Of a stretch of DNA of 27,783 bases, positions 1-7,197 are shown in pieces. Below the pieces are notes generated by a model that worked only from the letters and a program-made list of their open reading frames with translations, had not been told where the DNA came from and did not search any database. Source of the stretch: JAIEPT01 sp038217425 (GTDB lineage Bacteria; Planctomycetota; Planctomycetia; Gemmatales; Gemmataceae); NCBI GenBank assembly GCA_038217425.1, contig JBBQPM010000087.1:1-27783 (forward strand). Direction: 5' to 3'. The translations under genes and the position numbers were made by a program. The first letter of the stretch is position 1. Each line of letters starts with the position of its first letter.

Positions 1-547
1 ACAAATCAATGAGGATCCAAGCAGGAAGCACAAGCACGTGCCAAGACATCGGTCATGGATGCCGGAATTTTTTCCAGGACAACCACCGAAAGCGCACTTC
101 GTGCGCATTGCGTATAGGATTTATTCCGGATAGCCAGTGAGCCGTACGGACGCATCGGAAGCGTGCCTGGCCTGGTTTCACTAGGACGCGGGCAAGACGA
201 AAGTCGTCAGAATGATTGAGCCACAGAGAGCACAGAGAATTGAAAAGTCAGAGTGAAAATCGCTTTACTTTGCGGTGTCTCTGTGTCCTCGGCGCCTCTG
301 TGGCTCATTTGGAAGGCCTTCTTTTTGCCGGCGCCCTAAATCTGGGCGGGAGCCCGAGCAATTCTCCGCGATTGTAAGCCGGACCTACCCAAACATGCAA
401 TGCTCGGGCGAATGCGGGGCGCCGGGACCGCTTCAGCTGCCCAGCCTCTCGGCCAAACGCCATTAATCCGCGCAGATCCCCTTCGGCATGACGCGTGCAT
501 TCGATTGTTCGCCCTCACAAACTTTCTGAAATTCGAAAGGGAGAGTC
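1..547. other. 5' non-coding region without a supportable gene
   Basis: No open frame here has a convincing start, ribosome site or recognisable protein. Two forward frames run open from the left edge and stop at 131-133 and 138-140. Either could be the tail of an upstream gene, but the peptides look like no family I know. A short perfect hairpin (6-bp stem GCGCAC/GTGCGC, TTC loop) lies at 92-106. A palindromic repeat sits at 217-307 (separate entry). The stretch 308-547 shows nothing beyond a GAAGGCCTTC palindrome followed by a short T run near 311-325, and the ribosome site of the next gene. Confidence 0.5.
217..307. repeat. Inverted repeat, CCACAGAG family (copy 1 of 2)
   Basis: The left arm at 217-238 (TGAGCCACAGAGAGCACAGA...) is complementary to the right arm at 278-307, which ends CCTCTGTGGCTCA. 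The arms enclose about 39 bases unrelated to the loop of the second copy at 24868-24995. The left arm lacks a few bases compared with that copy, so this one is partly decayed. The shared core is CCACAGAG(GC)ACAGAGAGCACAGAG. It is intergenic and precedes the gene at 548. Confidence 0.75.
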
Positions 548-1063
548 ATGCTCAAGAATTCCTGTCGGCTCGCGATGATGTTTGCCTTGACGCTGTGCGG
601 TCCTCACTTAATGGCCCAACAAGAATTGCATGACCATGGGCCTGAGGGGCGGTGCAAGGGCTGCGGCAAACACGGGCCCGCGGGGGGCAGGCAAAATCCG
701 TATGGAGCGGGCTTTCCGCAGATTTTAGACCGGGGTCAGTTTCCCCAGGAGGTCGGTCGGGGGCGAGGGCGTCCGGGCGGCCGATTCGGCCCCGGAGGTC
801 AAGGTTTCGCGACGCCGGCTCCCTACGGGCAATCGATGCCGCCGAATGGCTATGGGCAACCGATGCCGCCGAATGGTTATGGGCAACCGATGCCGCCGAA
901 TGGTTTTGGGCAACCGATGCCGCCGAATGGTTATCCGCGGCCGCATCCCGGCATGCGACCGACGCCTTACGGAATGATCGGACAGCAGCAGCCGGCGCCC
1001 CTCGGCGCACCGGCGCCGGAGTATCTCCCCCCGCCCAACGATACTTCGCGCGACCAGGAATGA
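548..1063 (+). CDS. Secreted Pro/Gly-rich repeat protein, function unknown
   Basis: The gene encodes 171 residues that match no family I recognise. Residues 1-23 look like a signal peptide (basic MLKNSCR, a hydrophobic run, then LMAQQ), so the product is probably exported. A short His/Cys segment (HDHGPEGRCKGCGKHG, about 28-43) could bind metal. A Gly/Arg-rich stretch follows. Then come four repeats of nine residues, YGQ(S/P)MPPNG, at about 93-128, and a Pro-rich tail. The ATG at 548 is preceded by GGGAGAG at good spacing. Tandem P/G repeats of this kind are typical of extracellular or surface-associated disordered proteins. The role is not known. The gene faces the 5'-nucleotidase gene across a palindromic spacer. 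Confidence 0.7.
   Translation: MLKNSCRLAMMFALTLCGPHLMAQQELHDHGPEGRCKGCGKHGPAGGRQNPYGAGFPQILDRGQFPQEVGRGRGRPGGRFGPGGQGFATPAPYGQSMPPNGYGQPMPPNGYGQPMPPNGFGQPMPPNGYPRPHPGMRPTPYGMIGQQQPAPLGAPAPEYLPPPNDTSRDQE
824..931 (+). repeat. Four 27-bp tandem repeats inside a coding region
   Basis: Units at 824-850, 851-877, 878-904 and 905-931 each encode YGQPMPPNG or a one-residue variant. Units 2 and 3 are identical. Unit 4 differs by TAT to TTT, and unit 1 has three substitutions (TAC for TAT, a T for a C in CAATCG, and a final C). Such near-identical in-frame units change copy number easily by slippage or recombination. Confidence 0.9.
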
Positions 1064-1095
1064 TGTACTGGATCCGCGCGTCAATCACCGCTCGG

Positions 1096-1149
1096 GAGTC
1101 CGCAGCGCAAGCAAGGCCGAAAATCGATCCTTGCTTGTGCTGCGGTCTC
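1096..1149. repeat. Inverted repeat, GCCCGCAGCGC family (copy 1 of 4)
   Basis: The left arm at 1096-1116 (GAGTCCGCAGCGCAAGCAAGG) pairs with the right arm at 1129-1149 around a 12-base loop. Other copies lie at 8600, 8676 and 18235. The variable stem position is an A-T pair here. It lies between convergent genes, 33 bases after the stop of the upstream gene, so a terminator role on either strand is plausible. A second, weaker inverted repeat (AATGGAGC/GCTCCATT, 1165-1205) follows in the same spacer. Confidence 0.8.
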
Positions 1150-1271
1150 TGTCAGATTGCTGTCAATGGAGCGATTATTTGCGCGCAGCGCCTGACTGCT
1201 CCATTCTCACCCGCTTGCATCACTCGAACGTCGGCGCCCTTCTCCCCACGCCGCGGCAGAGGCGCCCGCAC

Positions 1272-2198
1272 CTACTTGCCCGTGCTCCCCTTGCGGCGCC
1301 CGGAGGTCAATTCGTTAATCACTTTCGCGGTCGGCACGACTCTCGACGCCGGATCGCAGTGCACGTCCTGATCGTCGAAGAAAATGTGCGGACGGAACGA
1401 TTCCAGGATGCTCTTCTTCTCGATGCCGCCCAGGAAGAATGCCTCGTCGACATGCACCTTCCACTCCAGGAGCGTGCGAATGACGCGTTCGTGGGCGGGC
1501 ATGTTGCGCGCCGTGACGAGCGCTAAACGCACCGGCGGACTTTCGAAATCGATGTCCGCCTGCAACGCCGACAGGGTCCTGAGGAGTTTCGCGAACGGGC
1601 CGTCGGGGAGCGGTTTGCGGGCGTTCTTCTGTTCGTGCTTGAGAAAGGCTTCGAGCCCCTTGAGCTTGTAGATACGTTCGGATTCGTCGGAGAAAATGAC
1701 AGCGTCGGCGTCGAAGGCGATGCGGATCTGATCGATCGCTTCCGTCGGTGCTCTGGGCGTGTTGACGATCAATCCCGCCGCGTACCCGGCGCACAGCGAC
1801 GCCTGCACGTCGCGTTCGTGGCCCGAGAGGAACAGGTCGACGCCGAAGGTGCGTAAGTAGGGCGCCACGTCGGCGCCGCCGGTCAGCGCCGCCCGGCCGA
1901 TGTCGAGGTGATAGTGCTTGATCGAATTGAACATCCGCAGGCTGGTGGCCGGATCGTTGCGAGAAAGAATGACGACCTCCGCCTTGCGTTTACCGGCGCC
2001 GCGACGATTGAGTTCCAGCAGCGCGAGGATCAGCGGGAACCCCGCGCCGGGCTTGAGCACATCGTCGACGTGGGCCATCTGATAGTCGGCGTAGGCGCGG
2101 ACCCCCTCGGTCTCCCAGACGCGGTTGGCCTCCTCCATGTCGAAGAGAGCCCGCGACGTCACGCCCACCACCAACGTCTGCGTCAGATCGATTGCCAT
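1272..2198 (-). CDS. Cytosolic 5'-nucleotidase (cN-I-like, 5-nucleotidase family)
   Basis: The 308-residue product closely follows the layout of animal cytosolic 5'-nucleotidase IA/IB and its bacterial relatives, which hydrolyse nucleoside monophosphates (AMP preferred in animals) to nucleosides. Visible family blocks in order are ALFDM near the N terminus, LSRNDP and FNSIKHYHLDI, LTGGADVAPYL, FDADAVIFSDESERI around the middle, LVTARN, and RPHIFFDDQ near the C terminus. The Asp-rich blocks are those expected for HAD-type phosphatase chemistry with Mg2+. No signal peptide is seen, so it should act in the cytoplasm. The start at 2198 has GAGG six bases upstream. It is transcribed divergently from the FG-GAP gene across about 116 bases. 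Nucleotide salvage is inferred from the family. Confidence 0.85.
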   Translation of the reverse strand: MAIDLTQTLVVGVTSRALFDMEEANRVWETEGVRAYADYQMAHVDDVLKPGAGFPLILALLELNRRGAGKRKAEVVILSRNDPATSLRMFNSIKHYHLDIGRAALTGGADVAPYLRTFGVDLFLSGHERDVQASLCAGYAAGLIVNTPRAPTEAIDQIRIAFDADAVIFSDESERIYKLKGLEAFLKHEQKNARKPLPDGPFAKLLRTLSALQADIDFESPPVRLALVTARNMPAHERVIRTLLEWKVHVDEAFFLGGIEKKSILESFRPHIFFDDQDVHCDPASRVVPTAKVINELTSGRRKGSTGK

Positions 2199-2225
2199 TC
2201 ATTCCTCGAAGTTCTGCGAGCGCTC

Positions 2226-2251
2226 ACGCCGCAAGGACGCGGCGGCTAAAC
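2226..2251. repeat. Degenerate GCCGC/GCGGCGGCTAAA palindrome
   Basis: GCCGC at 2228-2232 and GCGGC from 2239 form a short stem, followed by GGCTAAAC. This is the right-hand end of the TTTAGCCGCCGC palindrome family seen complete at 23489-23540. The left arm has decayed. It lies in the spacer between the divergent nucleotidase and FG-GAP genes. Confidence 0.5.
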
Positions 2252-2314
2252 GGGGACCGGCTACTTCCGTATCTTAGCGATATCCGCCCACCCACTCCTA
2301 CCAAGGGACACATC

Positions 2315-3487
2315 GTGAACCGCTTCGTTCTCCTCGCACTCCTCTTTGCCGGATTCGCTCATGGGCAAGACGTCAAGTTCCGCATGGAGCAGATCGACGA
2401 CAAACTCAAGGTCGGTTACGCCGTCGTCTGCGTCGACGTCAATGGCGACGGCAAGAAAGACATCGTCGTCGTCGATACCACCAAGGTCTGGTGGTACGAG
2501 AATCCGAGCTGGAAGAAGCGAGCGATCATCGACGGTCTCACCAAGGCCGACAACGTCTGCATCGACGCCCACGACATCGACGGCGACGGGCAAATCGACT
2601 TCGCGGTCGGCGCCGACTGGAAGCCGTTCAACACCAAGACCGGCGGCACCCTACAGTGGCTCAAACGCGGCAAGACCCTCGACGAATCGTGGACCGTGCA
2701 TCCGATCGACGAGGAGCCGACCGTGCACCGCATTCGCTTCGCCGATATCGACGGCACCGGCAAGAAGGTGCTCCTCTCCGTGCCGCTCATGGGCATCGGC
2801 TCCACGAAGGAAGCCAACTGGATGGACGGCCGACCCGTGCGTGTGACCGCGTATCGCATCCCCAAAAATCCGACCAGCGACAAATGGGAGAAGGTCGTGC
2901 TCAATGAGGATCTGCACGTCATGCACAACTTCCATCCGATCGCCGGCGGCATCTTGCTCGCCAGCTACGAAGGCGTGAATTTGCTGACGCGCGACGGGAG
3001 CGCGTGGAAACGGACACATCTCGGCGCTGGCAACCAGGAGAACCTGAAATCGAACCGCGGGGCAAGCGAGATCAAGCAGGGCCAACTTCGGACCAGGAAA
3101 TTCATCGCCACTGTCGAGCCGTGGCACGGCAACCAGATCGTCGTTTACACCGAGCCGAGCAAGCCGGGGCTGTGGTATCGGCACGTGATCGACGCGGAGC
3201 TGAAGTGGGGCCATGCGGTGACATGCGTCGATCTCGACGACGACGGCAATGACGAAATCGTGATCGGCGTCCGCGACGACGGCGGCAAAGTGCGCCGCGG
3301 CGTACGCGTTTTCAAGGCAACGGACGACTTCGGCTTCATGTGGCAACGCCAGATCGTCGACGACGGCGGCGTCGCGGTCGAGGATCTCACCGCCGCGGAC
3401 CTGGACGGCGACGGCAAGATTGACATCGTCGCCGTGGGCCGAGCGACCGGCAACGTGCGGATCTACTGGAATCAGGGAACGAAGTGA
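2315..3487 (+). CDS. Secreted FG-GAP/VCBS repeat protein
   Basis: I chose the GTG at 2315 (390 residues). It is preceded by AAGGGA and starts a clean signal peptide (VNRFVLLALLFAGFAHGQ), whereas upstream in-frame codons give an implausible Arg-rich leader. The mature protein carries Ca2+-binding-type loops of the FG-GAP/VCBS kind: DVNGDGKKDIVVVD, DIDGDGQIDFAVG, DLDDDGNDEIVIG and DLDGDGKIDIVAVG. These are spread from the N to the C terminus as expected for a beta-propeller. Such proteins are abundant in Planctomycetes and act outside the cytoplasm in adhesion or ligand binding. No catalytic domain is visible, and the ligand is unknown. The gene converges on the DUF1415 gene, and a probable mobile element lies between their ends. 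Confidence 0.85.
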   Translation: MNRFVLLALLFAGFAHGQDVKFRMEQIDDKLKVGYAVVCVDVNGDGKKDIVVVDTTKVWWYENPSWKKRAIIDGLTKADNVCIDAHDIDGDGQIDFAVGADWKPFNTKTGGTLQWLKRGKTLDESWTVHPIDEEPTVHRIRFADIDGTGKKVLLSVPLMGIGSTKEANWMDGRPVRVTAYRIPKNPTSDKWEKVVLNEDLHVMHNFHPIAGGILLASYEGVNLLTRDGSAWKRTHLGAGNQENLKSNRGASEIKQGQLRTRKFIATVEPWHGNQIVVYTEPSKPGLWYRHVIDAELKWGHAVTCVDLDDDGNDEIVIGVRDDGGKVRRGVRVFKATDDFGFMWQRQIVDDGGVAVEDLTAADLDGDGKIDIVAVGRATGNVRIYWNQGTK

Positions 3488-3507
3488 GTTGGCGAACTGC
3501 GATCATG

Positions 3508-3664
3508 GCTCCCTCACGGTCGCGGCATCTTCGTGGGGCACGTTTGTAACGTGCCGGGTAGTCGGCTTGCTTCTCGATTCCTTCCAAGCATGGAGACGCA
3601 TGTCCGCACCTGACGCGGCACGTTACAAACGTGCCCCACGAGGACCTCGCGCTCCCTCACGGTC
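3508..3664. mobile_element. MITE-like element with terminal inverted repeats and 14-bp flanking direct repeats
   Basis: The direct repeat GCTCCCTCACGGTC occurs at 3508-3521 and 3651-3664. The 129-bp element between (3522-3650) begins GCGGCATCTTCGTGGGGCAC and ends with its imperfect reverse complement. Of the 34-base termini about 30 pair, and the inner 25 (3531-3555 with 3617-3641) pair perfectly. Each arm also contains its own palindrome, GGCACGTT-TGT-AACGTGCC. There is no coding capacity, so it would need a transposase supplied elsewhere. The right direct repeat contains the TGA stop of the DUF1415 gene (3657-3659), so the event appears to have copied the end of that gene. Confidence 0.7.
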
Positions 3665-4220
3665 TCGACTCCTTCAGTTCTTGCAGCATCGCCAAGATCT
3701 TCTCGGCCCCCAGCGCATTCATCGTCGCGATGTTCGCCTCCGCGATGGCCAGCCCCTCGTCCGGATCGTTCACAACTTCCGCAACGCTCGCTTCGCGCAA
3801 CAGATGCAGCATCGGATACGGCGAGCGATTCGTGTAATTCTCTGCGGCGTCCGGCTCGGTCCCGGCGAACTGATACTGCGGATGAAAACTCGCAATTTGA
3901 ATAATGCCCTCGAGCCGGCGTTTGCGTATCAGCTTCTCCGCGTCTTCGAGAAAGTCGTTGTGATCGAGGAAGTCGCCGAAAACGTGCGGATGGATGAGCA
4001 GCGTCGTCTCGATCTCGGTGCGCGCGACGCCGATGATCTCGGAGAGTTCCGCGTCGAGAGCGGTGAGCAGCGACCGGGCATCGACGGCGGGCGTGACGAC
4101 GTAGCGGATCTTGTCCGCGTCGAAGACCCGGCGCGCGAAAGGGCAGAGATTAAGGCCGATGACGAAGGCTGAGATCCAGCGGCGCGTGGCTTCGATTTCG
4201 GGAACGGCGGGGTGTTGCAT
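3657..4220 (-). CDS. DUF1415 family protein
   Basis: The 187-residue product is recognisable as DUF1415 by the blocks IGLNLCPFA, ETTLLIHPHVFGDFLDHNDFL, GIIQIASFHPQYQFAGT and NYTNRSPYPMLHLLREASV. The biochemical function of the family is unknown. Conserved Cys, His and Asn/Arg residues suggest an enzyme or ligand-binding protein of the cytoplasm. I start it at 4220 (MQHPAVPEIEATRRW), where family similarity begins. The frame stays open upstream to 4361 but with unlike sequence. No good Shine-Dalgarno precedes 4220, so the start is moderately sure. Its stop codon lies inside the direct repeat that flanks the mobile element at 3522-3650. It is divergent from the epimerase gene. Confidence 0.85.
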   Translation of the reverse strand: MQHPAVPEIEATRRWISAFVIGLNLCPFARRVFDADKIRYVVTPAVDARSLLTALDAELSEIIGVARTEIETTLLIHPHVFGDFLDHNDFLEDAEKLIRKRRLEGIIQIASFHPQYQFAGTEPDAAENYTNRSPYPMLHLLREASVAEVVNDPDEGLAIAEANIATMNALGAEKILAMLQELKESRP

Positions 4221-4400
4221 GCGATTAGACTCGAGAATGCCACTCAAAATATCGAAAAGGGCGTTCTCTGGAAAGGGAACTTGTTGCCTTCGAATCCGCC
4301 GTGGTGCCCAACTTGCTCTTCGGCAGTAGATCTTGTATCGCGGCCTCCCCCTCGCTATCATCGGACAACGATCAGATCGGCTTCATGGAAGGAGCGGCTC

Positions 4401-5348
4401 GTGAAATGCCTCGTCACCGGCGCCGCCGGGTTCATCGGCTCGCACCTCTGCGATCGCCTAATCTCGCTCGGGCACGATGTCGTCGGTATCGACGCCTTCG
4501 TCCCATACTACCCGCGCTCTCTGAAAGAAGCAAACCTCGCCGGCGCTCGTACTCAGCCCAACTTCCGCTTCCACGAACTCGACCTGCGCCACGATTCGCT
4601 CGAGAAAGCCCTGGAGGGCGTGCAAGCCGTCTTTCATCTCGCGGCCATGGCCGGGCTCGTCAAGAGCTGGAGCGAATTCGATCTGTACGCCTCGTGCAAT
4701 CTGACCGCGACGCAGCGCCTGCTCGAAGCCGCGCGTCGCCTTCCCACTCTCGAACGCTTCGTTTACGCCTCGACCTCGTCCGTCTACGGCAAGTACAGCA
4801 CCGGCGACGAGACGCTCCCCACGCGCCCCGGCTCCCCCTACGGCGTCACCAAACTCGCCAGCGAACATCTGTGCCGCGCCTTCGAAGAACGCGGACTCCC
4901 CCTCGTCGTGCTCCGCTACTTCTCCGTCTACGGCCCGCGCCAACGCCCCGACATGGGTTACCACCGCTTCATCGAAGCCATGATGCACCACCAACCCGTC
5001 ACCGTCTACGGCGACGGCCAACAAGTCCGCGGCAACACGTACGTCGACGACTGCGTCGAGGCGACCATCGCCGCCCTCAAGGCCCCGCTGGGCGAAGTCT
5101 ACAATTTAGGAGGCGGCGAAACCGCCTCCGTCTGGGACATCCTCGGCCGACTCGAACAGATCCTCGGCAAACGCCCCCTCATCCGCCAGGAGCCCGCACG
5201 CCTCGGCGACCAACGTACCACCCTCGCCGATACGTCCAAGCTCCAGCGGCACCTCGCCTGGCGACCCACGACTTCGCTGGACGAAGGTCTGGCACGTCAG
5301 GTCACCTGGCAACAAGCTGCGTCTCCGGCTCTACGGAAGTCGGCGTGA
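4401..5348 (+). CDS. NAD-dependent nucleotide-sugar epimerase/dehydratase (extended SDR)
   Basis: The GTG start at 4401 follows GGAAGGAG and gives 315 residues. The N terminus has the Rossmann dinucleotide motif TGAAGFIGSH (residues 6-15). The catalytic triad region shows ASTSSVYG and the YxxxK pair Y147/K151 in SPYGVTKLASEH. Later come LRYFSVYGPRQRPDMGYHRFI and the VYGDGQQVRGNTYVDDCVEA block, typical of UDP-glucose/UDP-glucuronate 4-epimerases and related enzymes. The product should convert an NDP-sugar for cell-surface polysaccharide or glycan synthesis in the cytoplasm. The exact substrate cannot be told from the sequence. No glycosyltransferase neighbours are present. Its 3' end overlaps the convergent DUF2784 gene by 47 bases. 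Confidence 0.88.
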   Translation: MKCLVTGAAGFIGSHLCDRLISLGHDVVGIDAFVPYYPRSLKEANLAGARTQPNFRFHELDLRHDSLEKALEGVQAVFHLAAMAGLVKSWSEFDLYASCNLTATQRLLEAARRLPTLERFVYASTSSVYGKYSTGDETLPTRPGSPYGVTKLASEHLCRAFEERGLPLVVLRYFSVYGPRQRPDMGYHRFIEAMMHHQPVTVYGDGQQVRGNTYVDDCVEATIAALKAPLGEVYNLGGGETASVWDILGRLEQILGKRPLIRQEPARLGDQRTTLADTSKLQRHLAWRPTTSLDEGLARQVTWQQAASPALRKSA

Positions 5349-5934
5349 CAACGTCCGGCTTCGGTTGCAGGCCACGTCCCAGCCACCACCACAGCGTGCC
5401 ATCGATCAGGATCAACACGCCCAGCGGAAACGACACCGGGGGCGAGCGGTTGCCGCGAACATCTTCGATGATGGTATCGCGCATCATCATCACGAACGCC
5501 AGCCCGATCACCCAATGCACCAGAGCCACTTGCGTCGTGATCGAAAGCCGGGTTCGCCGGGGGGGAGCCACGAAAAACGAACCGATCACCAGGAACGCGA
5601 ACGTCAAATACCCGATCAGAAACACCTCCGGCGGCGCTTCGTAAAAGAGCCATTCGTTCGCCATATTACCGATGAACGTCCCCTCTTTCGGGGTCAGCCC
5701 GACAGCCTTACGCAGATCGACCGCCCAGTCCGTGAGCGGGCAGGTGATGTTGAAGATCACCTCGATGGCGACGATCACCATCATGGCCAGGTGCGTGTAG
5801 CGAAACCACGGATTGCGGATCGCCTGCCAGCCGACGGCGACGCCCACAAAGATCAGTAGTTGCCCAATGATGACGTACAGGACGTACCCCAGATGGAGCG
5901 TGTCGATGACGTCCGCGAGGAGAGAATAGTACAT
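5302..5934 (-). CDS. DUF2784-type integral membrane protein
   Basis: The 210-residue product starts MYYSLLADVIDTLHLGYVLYV, matching the N terminus of DUF2784 proteins. It keeps the family block ending in NITCPLTDWAVDLRKAVG. About six hydrophobic segments are visible: near 10-32, 46-66, 100-123, 133-151 and 167-186, with the ends approximate. It is longer than the usual family length of about 120-140 residues, because an extra C-terminal membrane pair and a Pro/Thr tail are present. The role of the family is unknown. The last 47 bases run antisense to the end of the epimerase gene, so the two transcripts must overlap. Confidence 0.75.
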   Translation of the reverse strand: MYYSLLADVIDTLHLGYVLYVIIGQLLIFVGVAVGWQAIRNPWFRYTHLAMMVIVAIEVIFNITCPLTDWAVDLRKAVGLTPKEGTFIGNMANEWLFYEAPPEVFLIGYLTFAFLVIGSFFVAPPRRTRLSITTQVALVHWVIGLAFVMMMRDTIIEDVRGNRSPPVSFPLGVLILIDGTLWWWLGRGLQPKPDVVTPTSVEPETQLVAR

Positions 5935-6012
5935 GGGTCGCTCGGGAGCTAAGTGGTTACAGGGTACAAGTATGATACCGACGCCGGCGAAAAATTCCCG
6001 ACCGTAGCCGCG

Positions 6013-6090
6013 AAAGCTCAGAGATGGCTATCCCTGAGAAAGCGCCAGGAACCGGCGGCGCGTCCCCAGGGCTAGCCATCCCTGGGCTTT
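6013..6090. repeat. Imperfect inverted repeat with GATGGCTA core upstream of dnaA
   Basis: Bases 6013-6042 match the reverse complement of 6061-6090 at 24 of 30 positions, with an 18-base loop. Each arm also folds alone: CTCAG/CTGAG in the left arm and CCCAGGG/CCCTGGG in the right arm. It lies between the divergent DUF2784 and dnaA genes, just upstream of a perfect TATAAT. It could be a decayed repeat element or a regulatory structure. Confidence 0.7.
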
Positions 6091-6100
6091 CCCCCCGTTT

Positions 6101-6131
6101 TCGATATAATATCTAAAGGAGGAACCCCTCC
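6101..6131 (+). promoter_or_regulatory. Candidate dnaA promoter -10 box and adjoining SD-like hairpin
   Basis: A perfect TATAAT lies at 6105-6110. No good -35 hexamer is found about 17 bases upstream, so the assignment is tentative. Just downstream AAAGGAGG (6115-6122) is a textbook Shine-Dalgarno sequence without a start codon at usable distance. It is paired with CCTCC (6127-6131) in a 5-bp hairpin with an AACC loop. Confidence 0.35.
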
Positions 6132-6201
6132 GAAACGCGCCGTCTGGATCGGTCGCAACTATCTACAAATTCGAGCTTTGCGTTCAATCTCCCGGCGGGT
6201 C

Positions 6202-7197
6202 ATGGTCATGTCCAACCCCACTGTTCGCAGCCGACTCATCCGTCTGCCCGAAAACCGCTCGGCGTGGACAATTATTCACGAAATATTTACCGCCTTGGCT
6301 CGGGGTAATTTCGCCTCCGCGGTCCCCGTGGTTCTCCTACACGGCCCGGGGGGTGTCGGTAAAACCTTCCTGCTCGGCGAGGCGATCCACGAAGCTGACA
6401 ATCTCGACATCCAGGCCTGGTCCGCCCGCGATCTTGCCTACGATCCCAGTGAAGTCTCCCTGGAACAATCGCTGTTCGACGCCGATCTGACCGCCCTCGA
6501 AGATCTGCAGTTCCTCCCCGCGTCCGCCTGGGAACGCGTTGTGCAACTGCTGGATCATCGGCACAGTCTCGGCCGACCCACCCTGGTCACCGCGAACGCT
6601 GGGCCCCGGCACTTAAACTTTCGCGGCGAACGCTTTCCGTCGCGCCTCGCTTCACGACTCGCCGCCGGATTGGTGGTGTCGATGCCTGCCTGGTCCGCGG
6701 CCAGCCGACGCACCTTTCTCGAGGAACGCGCCCTGCAAAAACAGCTCGCCGTTCCCGCGGAGGTTTTCGATTGGCTCGCCGAACGCCTGGTCGGTAATGG
6801 CCGAATCCTGGAAGGGGCGATGCATCAGCTCCACAACCTATACAAGTTGCAACCGCACCGCTTCACCTTGAAGACGATCGTCGATCACTTTCAGAGCCAG
6901 ATCGACGCCTTGAAGCCCTCGATCGAGCGAATCGCGACGCATGTCGGCAAACACTTCCAGCTCAAGCCGAAGCAGCTGCAGAGCCGCAGCCGGCTACGCG
7001 GGTTTCTCGTCCCCCGGCAAGTGAGCATGTACCTGGCCCGTCGCCTCACGCCGTTGTCGCTCCAGCAGATCGGCGACTATTTCGGCGGACACGATCACAC
7101 GACGGTACTGCACGCCTGCAAGAAGATCGATGAAGCCCTGACCGCCGACGCCGGGCTCGCCGGGACGGTGTACCAGTTGCAGACGGAACTCGGCTGA
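6202..7197 (+). CDS. dnaA: DnaA-type replication initiator lacking domains I-II, divergent
   Basis: I take the ATG at 6202 (331 residues). A TTG at 6178 and an ATG at 6208 are alternatives, and none has a strong ribosome site. Visible parts are Walker A GPGGVGKT (48-55), a Walker B region LTALEDLQFL (96-105) where classical DnaA has IDDIQFL, sensor I TLVTANAGP (127-135), SRLAAGLVV (151-159) at the box VII arginine-finger region, and sensor II GRILEGAMHQL (200-210). Domain IV carries PRQVSMYLARRLTPLSLQQIGDYFGGHDHTTVLHACKKI (271-309). The usual GGRDHTT signature has His for Arg. Classical DnaA is about 450 residues, and here the helicase-contacting domain I and the linker are absent. It should bind the origin and melt DNA. 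The neighbours dnaN, dciA and gyrB support a true dnaA locus rather than a stray Hda-like protein. Confidence 0.85.
   Translation: MVMSNPTVRSRLIRLPENRSAWTIIHEIFTALARGNFASAVPVVLLHGPGGVGKTFLLGEAIHEADNLDIQAWSARDLAYDPSEVSLEQSLFDADLTALEDLQFLPASAWERVVQLLDHRHSLGRPTLVTANAGPRHLNFRGERFPSRLASRLAAGLVVSMPAWSAASRRTFLEERALQKQLAVPAEVFDWLAERLVGNGRILEGAMHQLHNLYKLQPHRFTLKTIVDHFQSQIDALKPSIERIATHVGKHFQLKPKQLQSRSRLRGFLVPRQVSMYLARRLTPLSLQQIGDYFGGHDHTTVLHACKKIDEALTADAGLAGTVYQLQTELG

Noticed and set aside
2..133. Possible C-terminal tail of an upstream gene at the left edge
   Set aside because: Two different forward frames are open to 133 and 140, neither peptide is recognisable, and nothing decides between them.
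1165..1205. Second inverted repeat AATGGAGC/GCTCCATT
   Set aside because: The arms are only 8 bp with a 25-base loop, which is too weak to claim a function. It is mentioned only with the neighbouring repeat.
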